A stretch of DNA of 64,000 nucleotides, taken from Tanypteryx hageni (Eukaryota; Arthropoda; Insecta; Odonata; Petaluridae). The DNA is taken from positions 14,695,516 through 14,759,515 of the forward strand of contig CM054114.1 of the NCBI GenBank assembly GCA_028673005.1, read 5' to 3'. The notes beneath the pieces were generated by a model, which did no database searches, had not been told where the DNA came from, and was given only the letters and a program-made list of their open reading frames with translations. This document shows positions 11,357-23,622 of the stretch, one piece after another (the stretch's first letter is position 1; each line of letters begins with the position of its first letter). A program made the position numbers and the translations under genes.

Positions 11357-14300
11357 TGAAAATGGACTGTGACATGATTCGAGCGAATGTCGCAAGCAAC
11401 GACACAAACTTTAAAACTTTGTAACCTGGCAGATGTTTGGTTTCTCAAGCACAAAATCACCTGCTTCAATGGACCTATGCGGTGTTTAAAAAGAGGAGTC
11501 CATTGCTTCGCAAACTATCGTAATAAACCTCGCCTATTGAATATCGGAGGACCAAACTGCGTTCCCGAAGTGGAAAACTTCTTTTTTTATCCTCAAAGCA
11601 ACAATCTCAAACGACTTTATCTGAGAGAGAGAGAGGGAGAGAGAGAGAGAGAGGACATTACTCACCCATTGTGTAATAGCATGGGAGGAACGCCGCTTTA
11701 AACACTTCGGCGCAATGGAGTATTAGACCGTCTCCCGATAACTCTCAAAAGAAAAAGGGAATGAGGTTGTTAGAGAGAAAGAGACCTACCCATAAGATAA
11801 GCGGAAAGAATTGCGAGCGTCGTTATTCTTTTATTCCCTTTTTTCATTCGTTTTTTCCTTCACCTGCTGGAGCCACCGCGGATTTATTTTCCTTGCGCAG
11901 AGCGGTCGCAGGACTTGGAACAGCCACCTGAGCACACCTAACATCTCCTCCATCTTGGTTCTTTGTCGCGCTTCTTTTTTTTCGAAGGCGCGCTGGCATG
12001 TTTGATCCTATTTTTCGGTTTCAGCCGCCAAATGGAGGTGAGGTTTAAACAGACCTACTCCCGCTGCTTCTCGTGGAAAGACGATGACGTAATCCTCTAA
12101 GCGACTTGTTTGGGCAGGGAAAAAAGGAGCGTCCTTTCTCTCAGTTCGCCCCATTCCGCCCTCGATTCATTTTCTCTTTCTTTACGCCTCCGTTAAAGGG
12201 AACATACATTCTCACGCAGACGCGTCAAGAAGTCTTCGAGGACAAAATAACAAACTTGAAAAAACTCGGCACGTGGCGAATGCATCTCACAGCAGAGTCG
12301 AAGACGAATTTAGACCGCGCTTGCTTCACCGTCGTGTGAATTTTGGTGTCATCAATACGTCAATGCGGCGTTGCGACGCTTATGCCTGCTCGAATAATTG
12401 GACGAAAATTTACCCCTTCTACTAAGGATATGTTGCACGCGTCGGAATGACTTAATAAAATCCACCTAAAATCGCTCTTGTGCAGAACTTCATTCGAACT
12501 TGCAATTTTTCCTGGCTAGGTTGCCGTGTTTTGCAAGAGAGGGAGAGAAGGAGCGGATCAGTCGACTGAATGTACTGTCTTACCTTATAGCATGCAAGTT
12601 TTATTTTAAAATTTCTTCGATCCTTTGCGTCAGTTAAAAACATCCTAATGCGAAGAGAAACTACAAGCTTAAATTCAAAACTTACTCATAAATAAAGCAT
12701 TTGTTAAAAATCTAAAATAAATTAAATGCTAACTTGGAGAGTTTTGTTTCTGAAAACGTTTCGAAATGAAAAAATTGGCGAAAAATATCTTTGCAATGCA
12801 AAATAATGCATGGTGAAAACAAAAAAAAATAGGCTAAATATCGTATAATAAATTGACCCTGCTCTAAAGTGCTAATTTATACCAAGAACTTGTCACCATC
12901 TACACAAAGTAAAAGAAATTAAAATGTTTGCAACATATAGAAAACCAAATGACTCAAAATATTTTGGTGAAAATTAACAGCGAGCATTATATAAGAGGAT
13001 CTTAACTTCTTTTCCGGAATTTCAAATTGTTTTGGTGTTGGGGAGGGGGAGAGGGGCATACACATTCTCGCCAATGGTAGAGGTACTTAGATTCTTTATG
13101 TGAATAGATGGGGATAACCAGAACCAATAAAGAAAGATAGAAAGAACCTTTTTGCAACTTGCTGGAATTTTCTAGGTGACAAATGTCATATTACAGCAGA
13201 GGTCATGCCTAGTTCTTCGGCGGAAAGGTGGGTTTATTTCTAATAGACAAAAAAGAAACAAGTGATGAACCTAAGCCAACCATGTAAAGAGGTCATCGAG
13301 AAAAAATGCATACACGAAAGGTCAGAGCCGCATAAGTATCAAATGACCCATCGGGGAGGGTTTATTAAAATGTCGACATGGAGCCCAAAGAAAGATAAAC
13401 TACATGCGGGAACGACCTCTTTTTCTCCTCTCAAATTCTCTGGCGTGGGCTATTTATTAACCTACGGCGGAGCGAAAATAATTTCCAACTGAGTTTTTGA
13501 CAGCCTATTACGCACACCAAGTTTGTGGTACGAGAAAAAGAATAACAAGCAGGGGAATATCACGCTAAAAAAGAAGCAGTATAAATCTGGCGCGTTACTT
13601 TCAGCATATTTAAGAGCCGAAATTTCGATTCTGTATCCAAATAAGGTGGCATTTTCGACAGATTCAGATACGCCGTCTTTAAAATTTTAAAAATTTTCTC
13701 AATTTTAAAGTCAACAAATTTCTATCTGAGGAACAAGGATTTAGGATTTAATATTTCATTTTAGACAATACGGCAGTCCTGATTAAACCATATGGCAACA
13801 ATATTCCAGTTCTCGTCCTTTATTACAATAAAATCCTCAATGGCAAAGCAATAACTGATTCCATATGATGAATACGTACAAAGTAAGCTTTTGATGCTAA
13901 TTTTCTGGAAAAAACGGGCCACACGCGCTGAAATGCCTGCGACGAGAAAAGTCTAGTTTTTTCCACACTATGAATTGCAAAAACAAATTATTCTCTCGAA
14001 TTAATACTTTACAGGTTAAAGCAAAAGCTTTATTTTTATGTTCTCAGCACAGTGACAGCCTTCAATGAGTGATTTGCCTCGTGGCACGAAAGTAAGAGGT
14101 GCAGTGGCGGTCGTCGAGATGGATAGGGAAGAGGACAAAAGAGAGGAATAGAGAAAGAGAAAGGGAGGTAGAGAGAGGGAGACAGAGGTGAAATGGGAAA
14201 GAGATCGGGAGAGATAGAAAAGGAGAGGAAGCTAGAAATATTTTTAAAGATAATTTTTGAAAATTTCTTGGAAAACTAACCGTCGACCTTACGATAAATA

Positions 14301-14500
14301 TTTAAATGCTTAGAAATATTTAAAACATGTATAAGCACAATCTTCATTCATTTACTGGACAGCGAGCACATCCCACAAAGCTTGGAATTAGATATACTAA
14401 TTAAGAGCGACGGTTATTCTGCACTATTCTTTTTCCTTAGAACTTAATCGGAAGAGGAAGAAGATGGAAGCAGGGAAATGAAACACGAAAAAGAATAAGG
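11355..14500. other. Unannotated sequence
   Basis: Contains a short (GA)n tract at about 11623-11654 and otherwise mixed AT-rich sequence. No splice-bounded coding segment, RNA or transposon terminus was recognised. Frames of 60-104 residues here look random in composition. Confidence 0.4.
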
Positions 14501-14504
14501 TACG

Positions 14505-14590
14505 ACCCTTCATAAGGCACTGGCATTGCTATTGCCACCGGAGCAAGTTCGATTCGAGTCCTTTTAAGCGCCAATAAATCGTAAATTTTC
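14505..14590 (+). mobile_element. tRNA-like SINE head (weak)
   Basis: 'actggcattgctattgcc' followed at tRNA-like distance by 'agttcgattcgagtcc' resembles A- and B-box elements of a pol III promoter (B-box consensus GGTTCGANNCC). No body or tail could be bounded, so the call rests on these motifs only. Confidence 0.25.
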
Positions 14591-15393
14591 AATTACTGTA
14601 TCATTGTTACCGCACCTTTCTTTTTTTGAGTGCATAATTTTACTCACATTGTTTTTGGGTGAAAGTAGGCCTTCAACTTATAAAAATGTTCCTCTCTCAG
14701 GTGGCAAAATAATATCATTGCCACTACCTTATGAAAGGGTTAAGTAGATTTGTTGGGGAGCTAACTACCGAGTGCAAGGACAAATGGAGTAAACGCCCGT
14801 GGGGAAAATGGGGATAGAGAAAGGGGAAGGGAGAGAGGGAGAGAATTACAGGAGGATATTGGTGAGTGGAGAGGTGAAGACGAGAAAGAGAGAGCGGATG
14901 GCGCTGATGAAGAGAGGAGGGAAAGGGGGGGTTGAGAAGTGTGACTAGTGTGTGCCGCATGTGTAAGTTAGGGGAAATAGGAAATAGACTGTCTTTGGCC
15001 ACCAGAGAGAGGTGAGAAGAGGTGTGTGGTGTGTGTGTGTGTTTAAGGGAGGGGTCACAGCAGAGGAGGATTGGGGAGGGGAGGTGAAGATGGAGGTAAA
15101 AAAAAACTGTGGAAGGGCGACGTGAGAATGAAGATGGTATACAGCGCTGATAGGATATTTTTAGATCGACGCGGTCACTTGATTCTCCAAAACATCGGAA
15201 CATCGGAGGAATTTTAACTGACAAGTTTTCTATTCTATTAAATTTGATATTGTATAATCACAATTCGGTCTATGAGAAACGATCATTCGACTCCTTACTG
15301 AATAGATGCTCTAACAATTATTTCAGGAAAAATCGTGTGGATGTAACTCCCAAACATAGGAAAGTGTGTTAGCCAAACTTTTATTTTGTTACT
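14591..15393. other. Unannotated sequence with purine tract and (GT)n
   Basis: Purine-rich at about 14800-14960 and a short (GT)n run at 15021-15042. The 166-residue minus-strand frame across it is a shadow of the purine tract. No gene recognised. Confidence 0.4.
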
Positions 15394-15775
15394 AGCTAAT
15401 TACTCGGGTATGCCCCGGATTTAGTTTCGAATTTTTCATGCTCATTTCACTCGCTAATATTTCCATTCAAACTTAAGGAATTATCGAGATGTCACCAATT
15501 TTCCCCTTAAATGGTATGAACAAATTAAATATAGATTCAAATTTGATATTTTGCTAAGAATATTCTAAATAAGTTTTGTACTATTAAAAATAATTGACAC
15601 GAGCCTCTAGTCAGGGTATGATTTGTAGGACACCCACAAAAAATAAAAATTATGGCTGAGGTGCACCTCTTCAAGGTCTATTTATTAAGTGTACCAGTTT
15701 TAAGTCTCTAAGTTTCTTGGTTTTTGAGAAATGCTGTCCACACACACACACACACAGATACACGCCGACTTTTAT
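15394..15775 (+). mobile_element. RTE/SINE-like retroelement relic with (CA)n tail
   Basis: Starts 'actagctaattactcggg' followed by 'tgccccggattt', a pattern typical of widespread arthropod RTE-associated short retroelements. It ends with 'accagttttaagtctc...ttggtttttgagaaatg', then (CA)n at 15738-15757 and 'gatacacgcc'. The conserved 'gtttcttggtttttgag' tail followed by a simple repeat supports a retroelement 3' end. No coding sequence was found. Boundaries are approximate. Confidence 0.4.
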
Positions 15776-18700
15776 TTATCCGATTAACTGTAAGTTAGAT
15801 TTAGAGAAAGACACATTAAGATCAACTTCTTATTTCTCCAGGCATCGTATAACGAGTAAATACGAGTAGTTATTGCCCTTAGACTGAACTAGTACCGGTC
15901 ATCCCTAATAAATGATTTAATAACATATTTTATCTCCCATAAATATTTAATAAAAATGCAAACGCGAATCTGCAGATTATAAGCAACGGCTTGATGATAG
16001 AAACGTTTTAACACACATTCATTAGGTTATTTGGTTATACGAGGGTTTCCTGTTATTATATTTCATTATAAAACAGGCCATAGCTTCCGTTTAGACTAGA
16101 CGAGAAACAACAAAACTCCAGGACATCACCGTAAACATAGATCTTGAGCCTTTTACCTTTGGGGATAAACAGCCATTTGTCGATGACCCAATTCATTCTC
16201 TCGAGGTAACACGTGCGGGGAAAAATCGACACGATTAACTTAAACGGCATTGGATAGAGCAGAGAAATGTCTTCGTGGTAGCTCTGGATTGCTATTAAGT
16301 GTTAGCTACGAATTTCTGCATTGAAACCTTCAACACCAGACGAAACACTTCCAATTTTGAAAAGAGAAAATTGCGTTATAATTGCAACAACAAACTATCG
16401 ATCTTAATTATTTTAATAGGCATGCGTATGACTGAGATAAGTGCAAAACGTGTTTGGTTTATTCTTTTTTACGTGTAATATGGATCAAAATAACATAGTT
16501 AACCCTTCTCGGTGAAAAACATTTGCCAATGGTTTCAAAATCGTATTACTTCATAAAATAAATATTTATGGTGCATGGCGAACATTAAAAAAATTGGTAA
16601 TTAACAAACTTAACTGAATACAAACTGCAACAAACAGCAGAGTGTGGAAAAGGGGTCAGATACCGCTCATTCCGATAATGACACAATTTATTATTGCTGT
16701 AGCTCTAGGAGATTGTCTGAATACGCGATCTCATATCTTTTGCATTTTCAGGGCGGTTCTTATCTAGAAGATATTTAGAATAAAGAGGAAAACGAAGATC
16801 CTTTGATGAAACAACTTAAATACTTATCAGATCTGATAAACACAATATTAATCGATCATAAATGTTAACTGCTTTTAGTTTCAAATGAGAAACGATTCAC
16901 ACTAAGGTGAATAATTCCGAAATATTCATAGGCGTAGAAATTGGCGATGATCAGCTGCGTATTTTTGCTGCAATATTCTTAGTCGCCGTACGTGGAAGTT
17001 TATCCTAATTTACGATATATTAACTGGATAAATTATGTGCTTGCTTAAATATTAATTCCAATCGACGATCTTTAAGAGAAATATTTTTGGCAGCTGAGGC
17101 ATATCGGATTCTCCACCTTAAATAACCCTCCGGTAAGTAATCACTCGTTATCTCTCAGCTTAGACAAATCCGAGGACTAAGAGAAGCATTTTCGCAACAG
17201 AAATACTGAAGTTTTGCTTTAAAAAAATGTTCTTTATGAACTCACAAGAGGACCGACGCGCACGAGTCAAAAGAAATTCTTTGTTATTCCATTCGACATT
17301 TCCTCCGGAACGTTAACTCCGTGAAAACATGAGAGGAACGTAACGTAGGAATTTCGAATATCCGTTTTCGATTAAAATCACTCTGGAAAAATTCTCCAGA
17401 TATTTCAGTAAAAAAACACTTTTCCAAAAATAATACGCGACAAAAAATATTAACATCCGGCAAAGTCGAAGCAGATCTCTTTAAGGTAAACCACGGTTCG
17501 CGTGAGAAAAATTCCAGAACACACTCACGAGAAAAAAGCATGAAGTTTTGTTTGAAATGTGTGAGGGAGTGAGGATTTATGAAGAGAGAGAGAGATGAGA
17601 AGAGAGAGTAAAAAGAATGTTTGTGATGCGAAGAGAAGAGGAAGTCGGTTGAGTGAAGGAAAGCAAAGAGGCAGGGTGAGAGTGGCATCTATGAGGGATG
17701 CCTGGAAGTATCTTGGCGTGTGAGTGGGCTATTAGGTCATCCCCGCAATGATGCAACGACAAAAAACGTCGATGATTACGCGGTTTAACTCGTGAAGGAA
17801 ACAGATGTTCCGCACTTGAGATGCAATGGGGAAACAACTCTAAGAAACTTCCCTTTAATCGCTCAGAAATGGATTTATGGACGGCGATGTAGACCATTAA
17901 TCATCCAGCCGTTTTAAGCGTAATGTATCGCGTATGGTAAGCATGTTCGTTTCTCGTTTGAGATACCTAACTGAATATAGCACACGAAGTGAAACGAAAA
18001 GTGGAACGACAGAATAGGACACTTTTTTCCTTCCAAGGAAACTCCGAGTTCAGTCGAATTCACATAATATTATTCTCAAAATATGTAAAAATGACAAAAG
18101 AGACAAATATTACCGACAGGAAATATGAAACATTATTTAAAAAGGGTTAGAATACTAAATTTTCAAATCTGAATATAAATATTAGTAGCGTAGAACCTCT
18201 ATACTAAAATATCATAATTATGCCCTTCTCAAAACTCAAACGTTATAAAATTAAGAAAAGAATTTAGTAGACAAATGGATTAATGATAAGCTTTGGGATA
18301 CAATTACTTTGAAAAGTCGACCATTTAAATTTATTTACAAAAATATTTCGAATGCACGAAAAACGTAAGGGGAGATTAATATACCTCAGTATACTCAGCC
18401 ATTGGTCGTAGGTTAAACATTTGTCCAAAACATTTTAGTATTGGATGGATGCGTTAATATTTTCACACAAACAAAATTATAAAAACAAGTTAAAAAAGAT
18501 ATAGCGTGTACTAAAGTGTTGACAATTTTTCGTTACACTGTAAATATTTCGCTTCGAAATTAATTGAATATCTAAACTTCAACAAAATACTAGTATTCGA
18601 AAGCGGACATATAAAAATTGTAACGCAAAGATATAACAAAAGTTTCCCTGAAAAAAACAGGCAGAAGAACACGAAATGAATCACCCGACGAAAGATAAGC

Positions 18701-18860
18701 AAACGAGATACTTTTGGTGGCATGGAAATTGCTTTTCTCATCACCAAAACTCTAACGGCGAGACGCTTGTTCCTTTGATGCCGCGAGGAAACTTTACGAT
18801 CGACATAGAGTATTAAGGGCGCCGAAAGGAATATGCGCTGGGATGCGATAGGTTGGGACA
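15776..18860. other. Unannotated AT-rich sequence
   Basis: A short purine tract lies at about 17580-17680. No gene, RNA or repeat ends were recognised. Reading frames up to 134 residues have no identifiable domain. Confidence 0.4.
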
Positions 18861-18868
18861 AGAGGGGG

Positions 18869-18936
18869 CGAGGGCCAAGATGGGGCGAGGGCCAAGAGGG
18901 GGCGAGGGCCAAGAGGGGGCGAGGGCCAAGAGGGGG
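18869..18936. repeat. 17-bp minisatellite, 4 units
   Basis: Four head-to-tail copies of 'cgagggccaagaggggg', beginning at 18869, 18886, 18903 and 18920. The first has 'gatgggg' in place of 'gaggggg'. Confidence 0.95.
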
Positions 18937-19139
18937 GGCAAGCGATTTTTTGGGGAAATGAGAGGGTGAAAGAAGCGGAGGGACAAAGCGGTGGGATGGG
19001 TTAAGGAAGAAAGGGTGTTGGGCAAGAGATAGCGAGGGAATGGGAGGGTGGTGCTCTCCATCGAAAGGAAGCCGCGAAGATCTCCTCCTTGCTCCAGGCC
19101 ATGTGCTCCCGAGAGTTCAAACATCGTTTTTCGTGACTG

Positions 19140-19369
19140 AGGGAAGGGAGTGGAGAGGAAAGGTGGAGGAAAAAGAAGGGGGAGATGAGGAGGTAAGGGG
19201 GAGAAGAGGAGGTAAGGGGGAGAAGAGGAGGGGAGGAGAGGAGGAGGGGAGGAGAGGAGGAGGGTAGAGGAGGGTGGAGGGGAGGGGGATGGGGAGGGGA
19301 GGGGGATGGGGAGGGGAGGGGGATGGGGAGGGGAGGGGGAGGAGAGGAGGTGAGGGTAGGAAGGAAGGG
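19140..19369. repeat. G-rich polypurine tract
   Basis: Strongly G/A-skewed, ending in tandem GGGGATGGGGAGGGGAGG-type units at about 19275-19345. The many GGGG runs make it G-quadruplex-prone. The overlapping frames are composition artefacts. Confidence 0.8.
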
Positions 19370-20126
19370 TAGGATTACCAGACGTCCGGTTTATCCCGGA
19401 TATGTCCTCTTTTTAGGGCGTCCGGGGACGTCCGGGCGGGATTTTCACAAGTCCAGAATTTATTTCCTTCTTCTATTCTACGTTTATGTTATTTACGTTA
19501 ATTTTTGGGAAATATTTTTAGAATTAGTAGTGACATTCAAGAATTCGTCTACACGATTTGGGTCGGTATTGCAGTTTGTAATTTTAACGTTTTATCCCTA
19601 ATTATATCGTTAGACGTTAAATATCATTTTTGACGCTTTACTCGATCATTTTGCTTTAAATTTGTAAGTCGTTCCGCAAACCGCAATAAAAATATAATAT
19701 GCCATATTATTATTCTTTAATAATCAGTTTAACTTTTATTTCAAAGTTAATTGGTAAACTTAGGTTCTGAGTTTATACTTTTGTATATATTATTCAAGAT
19801 ATGTATAAAAAGTTGTACATTCCTATATATTATTTAGATATTTAGTCTGCATCGTCAGAATTATTGTTTCGGATAACAAATCATAATAACGCATGAAATT
19901 TTAAGTATTATTATAGCTTTTTATGACATTTTTATGCGTGAATGATTAAGTAATAAAACATTTACGTTCGACAACTTACTTTAATAATATTTAATTATAT
20001 TTCCTTTATTGATATAACACCACAGTATAATTTTTGGTGCTTTAAAAGTAAAAATTTTTAAAGTTCGGGTTTCGTCCGGATTGTGTTCTGTCGTCCGGAG
20101 AGTAAGATTTAAAATATGGCAACCCT
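19370..20126. mobile_element. Non-autonomous hAT-like element, 757 bp
   Basis: The left end reads 'taggattaccagacgtccgg'. The right end, on the minus strand, reads 'agggttgccatattttaaat', so the ends match as imperfect terminal inverted repeats (AGGRTTRCCAKA). Both subterminal regions carry repeated GTCCGG motifs (for example 'ggcgtccggggacgtccggg' at about 19418, and 'gtcgtccggag' at about 20091). The element is flanked by 'aaggaaggg' on both sides (19361-19369 and 20127-20135), a plausible target duplication, although it lies in purine-rich sequence. The AT-rich interior has no reading frame. Confidence 0.7.
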
Positions 20127-20994
20127 AAGGAAGGGGGAAGAAAAGGTACGGGTGAGGAGAGAGAAAGGGGAGAAGAGGAGGGAGAAGGGATAGGAGCAGG
20201 GCCGGCTTCAGACTGCAAGCAAGCAAGGCAATCGCCCCAGGGCGCAGGGTCGAGGCCTCATGCCGCGGCTGCTGACATACTGACGCCGTTCTCTCTTGAA
20301 AATTACAGCTTACAGCATGGGCTCAAAGAGAAACATTTGCGGAAACGGGAAGGTGGTAAGGGTAAACTAAGAAAAACACTCATAATATACCCCACTGCTG
20401 CCAATCTGACTTTTTCCCGCTAGATCTGGCGGGTTTTGGAGTCGCTTAGCGGAAAAAAACTATCATTTAGCGGGTAGCGGGAAATCGAGCGTAAAAGATG
20501 TAACTTTTGGCTTTTTCTGGCGGAATTTGAGAATTGAAAGCGTTAAGGGATCGCTGAATAGCACACGATCGCAAGGCAGTGATTGTAAGGTCCCAAAACA
20601 CGGCGGAATGGTGACACCCCGCATCGAATGAGAAAAGAGTTACGGCAGGGTATCTGTCCTGTCTTGTAAAGGGTAAAGCAAAATGACCCTGGATCCCAAA
20701 TAGTCATCAGATGGAAGAGTCGGTTAGCATGCAAAGGAGATAACGAGTGGATTTTGAGGAAATGTTTTTTAAAGAATTTTTCAAACCCCATTTAGGAAAA
20801 GCAGAACACTTTTTAGGCATTAGTTTCACAAGGGCTGTCTTCGAAACAAGACCAATACTGAGAGTGCGTCAGTGTTTTTTTGGATTCTGACTGCAATATT
20901 TGTAGTTTATGAATTATAACTCGTTAGTATTTTCGTCCGATATAATTAAATCGTATTTTATGGTTTTCGCTTAGTTATTAAGTTCATTTTGAAC

Positions 20995-22426
20995 CAGGGC
21001 ATCAAACCGGAACCGAACCGAAAACCGAAACTGAAAAAATCGTTATTTTAGCAGGAGTGGAACCGAACCCGAACCGAAATAAAATATTTTTCTGAACCCG
21101 AACCGAAACCGAAAACCGTTATTTATTTCGTTCCATTTTTGCGGTTCGCATAAACAGTGGGAGCGAAAGAAAAGGGTTTCCTTTTGCTTTAATATGAGTC
21201 TTTTTTGAAAGCCTCACTTTTCTACAGCGAATAAGGCAAAGGCTAATGTTTTTCTTGAGAATACATGCTCCTAATCCTTTGGAGAGATGCATCTTTGTGA
21301 TAATATTATCTGTCGGTTCACTGGTGAGATTTCCATGGGTATTCATTCACAGAGAGAAGGTCAAGAATATTTTCTGCTGAGGTTACCCAGAACCCTGTTA
21401 AATGAGACTAGTGGAAAGGAATTTAATGGTACTTTGAAGATAGCCGCTAATCGTCTTGGTACCCTCCCCCTAGCCTACCTCGTGGAGTGTTCCGGATAAA
21501 AATGTTACAAGATTATTAACTTGGATTTTGCTTATAGCTTGAGGTTATTGTCCCCATAAACTGTCATCCCTTCTCCATATGCATTGGACCCTTATATTCT
21601 GGTAGTCTTTCTGTAAAACTTATCCAGAAAGGATCGCTCGGCAGTCGTGCTTTTGAGGTATTCTTACTTCTGTAAAATGTTGTTTGTCATCTTAAGAAAA
21701 TGTATGTAATTATATATTGTATGGTATTTGTAATATCAACATCTAGATTATTGTATTTTAGAATAGCTACGTAGCTCGTCTTTGAACGACTCTCTATGAA
21801 TTACATTCTACATTAAATTGTGAATTAATATTATTGTACCTGTTCAAGTACGTGCATGAGTAATGTTGGAGTAAGGTGATTATGATAATGAGACTATCTG
21901 CTTGTATTGGAATAGTAAAACCAAATAAATGTTGAATTTTTATAGAATAACAACGGTTTTACATCAAATTAAAGACTAAAAAATAGATCACATTTTTAAT
22001 ATCTTTTGTAAGAGCTGAGAAGGAAAAAAATAAATTTAAAATTCCTATAGAACAGTATTAGACGGAGTCGTATAAAAGAAGCAGTTCACAAATTGAATAA
22101 CGAAAAATGTAAGAAGGGAATTAATACAATGTTTTTCTGTTCGTAACATTGTGGAAGGGGGCGCTTGCGTGATGTTACCTGCGGATGTCTATTTTTGTCT
22201 TCTTGACTTTCCATAGTGAAGATGTATTTGGTTTAAATAAAATTAATTAATAAAGATTATTTTGGAATTCTCTTGAAATTTTCCCCAAAAAATTCAAAGT
22301 CGGAGCGAAAAAACTCGGTTCGAGCCGGTTCAATGGCGGTTGCTGGAGCGGAACCGAACCGAAATTTTTTGTTTTGTGTGAACCGGAACGAAAACCGGAG
22401 CGAAAAAAAATCGGTTCTATGCCTTG
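20995..22426. mobile_element. Nested 1432-bp hAT element with CCGAACCG subterminal repeats
   Basis: Terminal inverted repeats are 'cagggcatcaaaccgg' at the left and 'caaggcatagaaccga' at the right, read on the minus strand. A perfect 8-bp duplication 'ttttgaac' flanks it (20987-20994 and 22427-22434). Both subterminal regions are packed with AACCGAACCGAAA-type repeats (20999-21118 and about 22310-22415). The core at about 21130-21680 is clearly related to the core of the element at 26541-27454, although the ends of the two are different. No intact transposase frame is present, so it is non-autonomous. Confidence 0.88.
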
Positions 22427-22861
22427 TTTTGAACTGTGCACTTTTTAAGGAGGGAGAACTTGGTTCCGAGAGTGATTGGTTTCTTAACAATAATAACTTT
22501 TGTTTTCAACAATTCTTACGAATTCATCTAAATTTCCCTGTCGTCAAATTTGCAGCATTTGGTAAGGCATAATAATTCAAATTCACTTTTTAATGCAGAC
22601 ATTTTTCTCAAATACTAATTCAACGTGAAAATTGTTGTTATTTATCAATAGGCATACAAGATTAGCAAAAAAGCTTGGATATAACCTAAAGATAGCTTTA
22701 ATTTTTAAAATAGCTATATTGCTATAGTTTGCGTATTTTTATGATCAGTGGAGTTCCGTTGCATTGGTTTTAAGTTACGAATAAACAAAGATTGACTATA
22801 ATTTAACTTGAGTGCATATGACGACAGAAAAAATTAATAATTTCTTCTCTGCTTCAACTAA

Positions 22862-23180
22862 ACGGTGGGAAGTACGGCCCCCGAGGGCGCTTCATGCGGC
22901 CCGCGAAGATATGATGAAATAGTGGTCCGTAAAATTTAAAATCGACAATTTTATATTTTTCAGTGAAATTATAGTATCAAAACGTTCCCTGGAGTACCTT
23001 TAACGCTAGTAAATCATTTATACATGATTTTCGATAATATGAGACCACAGAATCTGTAGATAACTTCTGATATAAACAGTCATCCGGCCCGCCGAAGGTC
23101 TTGTGACATCCAATGCGGCCCTCCGAAGCATTCAAAACTACGAATGTGGCCCGCCATGCATAAAAGGTTGCCGACCCCTG
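22862..23180. mobile_element. Nested hAT fragment with GGCCCGC-rich ends
   Basis: On the minus strand the right end reads 'caggggtcggcaacctttta' (ending 23180), the classic hAT terminus of many animal non-autonomous elements. The interior has 'gcccgccatgcat', 'gcggccctccgaag' and 'cggcccgccgaagg'. The left side, 'cggtgggaagtacggccccc' followed by 'atgcggcccgcgaag', looks like the opposite end of the same kind of element but is less clear. No matching target duplication was found, so the left boundary is approximate. Confidence 0.6.
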
Positions 23181-23241
23181 CTATAGATGTACCTATTGAA
23201 TTTCATTTAACAAAATAACTTAACTGGTGTTTACCCCAATA

Positions 23242-23460
23242 CCTTCATAGCCATTATAATTTTGTTAACCTTGCCTTTGACAGTTGCATCTGCAGAAAGT
23301 ACGTTTTCCAAGTTAAAAATTACCAAGAATTATTTACACACAAAAGTGTCTGACGATCGTTTAACTGGTCTGCCATAGAAAAGTCATATTATGCAATCAT
23401 TGAAATACGAATATATAATTCACGACTTTGCATCCAAAAAATGCCAAGGGTGGCTTTTAA
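23242..23460 (+). pseudogene. hAT transposase C-terminal (dimerisation) relic
   Basis: Translation from about 23242 gives FIAIIILLTLPLTVASAEST, continuing FSKLKITKNYLHTK. This is the hallmark LPVTVASAERSFSKLKLIKNYLR motif of the hAT C-terminal dimerisation domain, as found in ZMYM1-like transposases. A stop follows shortly ('ccatag', about 23372-23377). Similarity then continues in shifted frames (SYYAIIE, then HDFASKK), so the reading frame is broken by a stop and at least one frameshift. It lies about 150 bp inside the right end of the 20197-23614 element, exactly where the transposase C-terminus is expected. It is non-functional. Confidence 0.8.
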
Positions 23461-23622
23461 AACAAAGAAAATAAAAGACGAGATTTGTTTTACAGTATTT
23501 TTATTTAAATACTCGTAATTTTGTTAATATATGGCTAATAGCTTACCTTTCAAATGTTAACTCACGGAACATGAGGGGGGGAGGGGTCGGCCGAAATGTC
23601 TGAATCCGACCCTGGGTAGGAG

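Larger units (their letters stand above)
20197..23614 (+). mobile_element. Degenerate 3.4-kb hAT element hosting nested insertions
   Basis: The left end 'cagggccggcttcagac' (20197) matches the reverse complement of the right end, 'cagggtcggattcagac' (ending 23614). The flanks are 'gataggag' (20189-20196) and 'ggtaggag' (23615-23622), a 7/8 match consistent with an aged 8-bp hAT duplication. A relic of the transposase C-terminal dimerisation region lies just inside the right end (23242-23460). The element has been invaded by a 1432-bp element (20995-22426) and another hAT fragment (22862-23180). A further terminus-like sequence, 'cactgctgccaatctgac', occurs at 20393 with no partner found. The left part (20290-20390) may hold a decayed N-terminus, but I could not confirm it. 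Confidence 0.75.
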
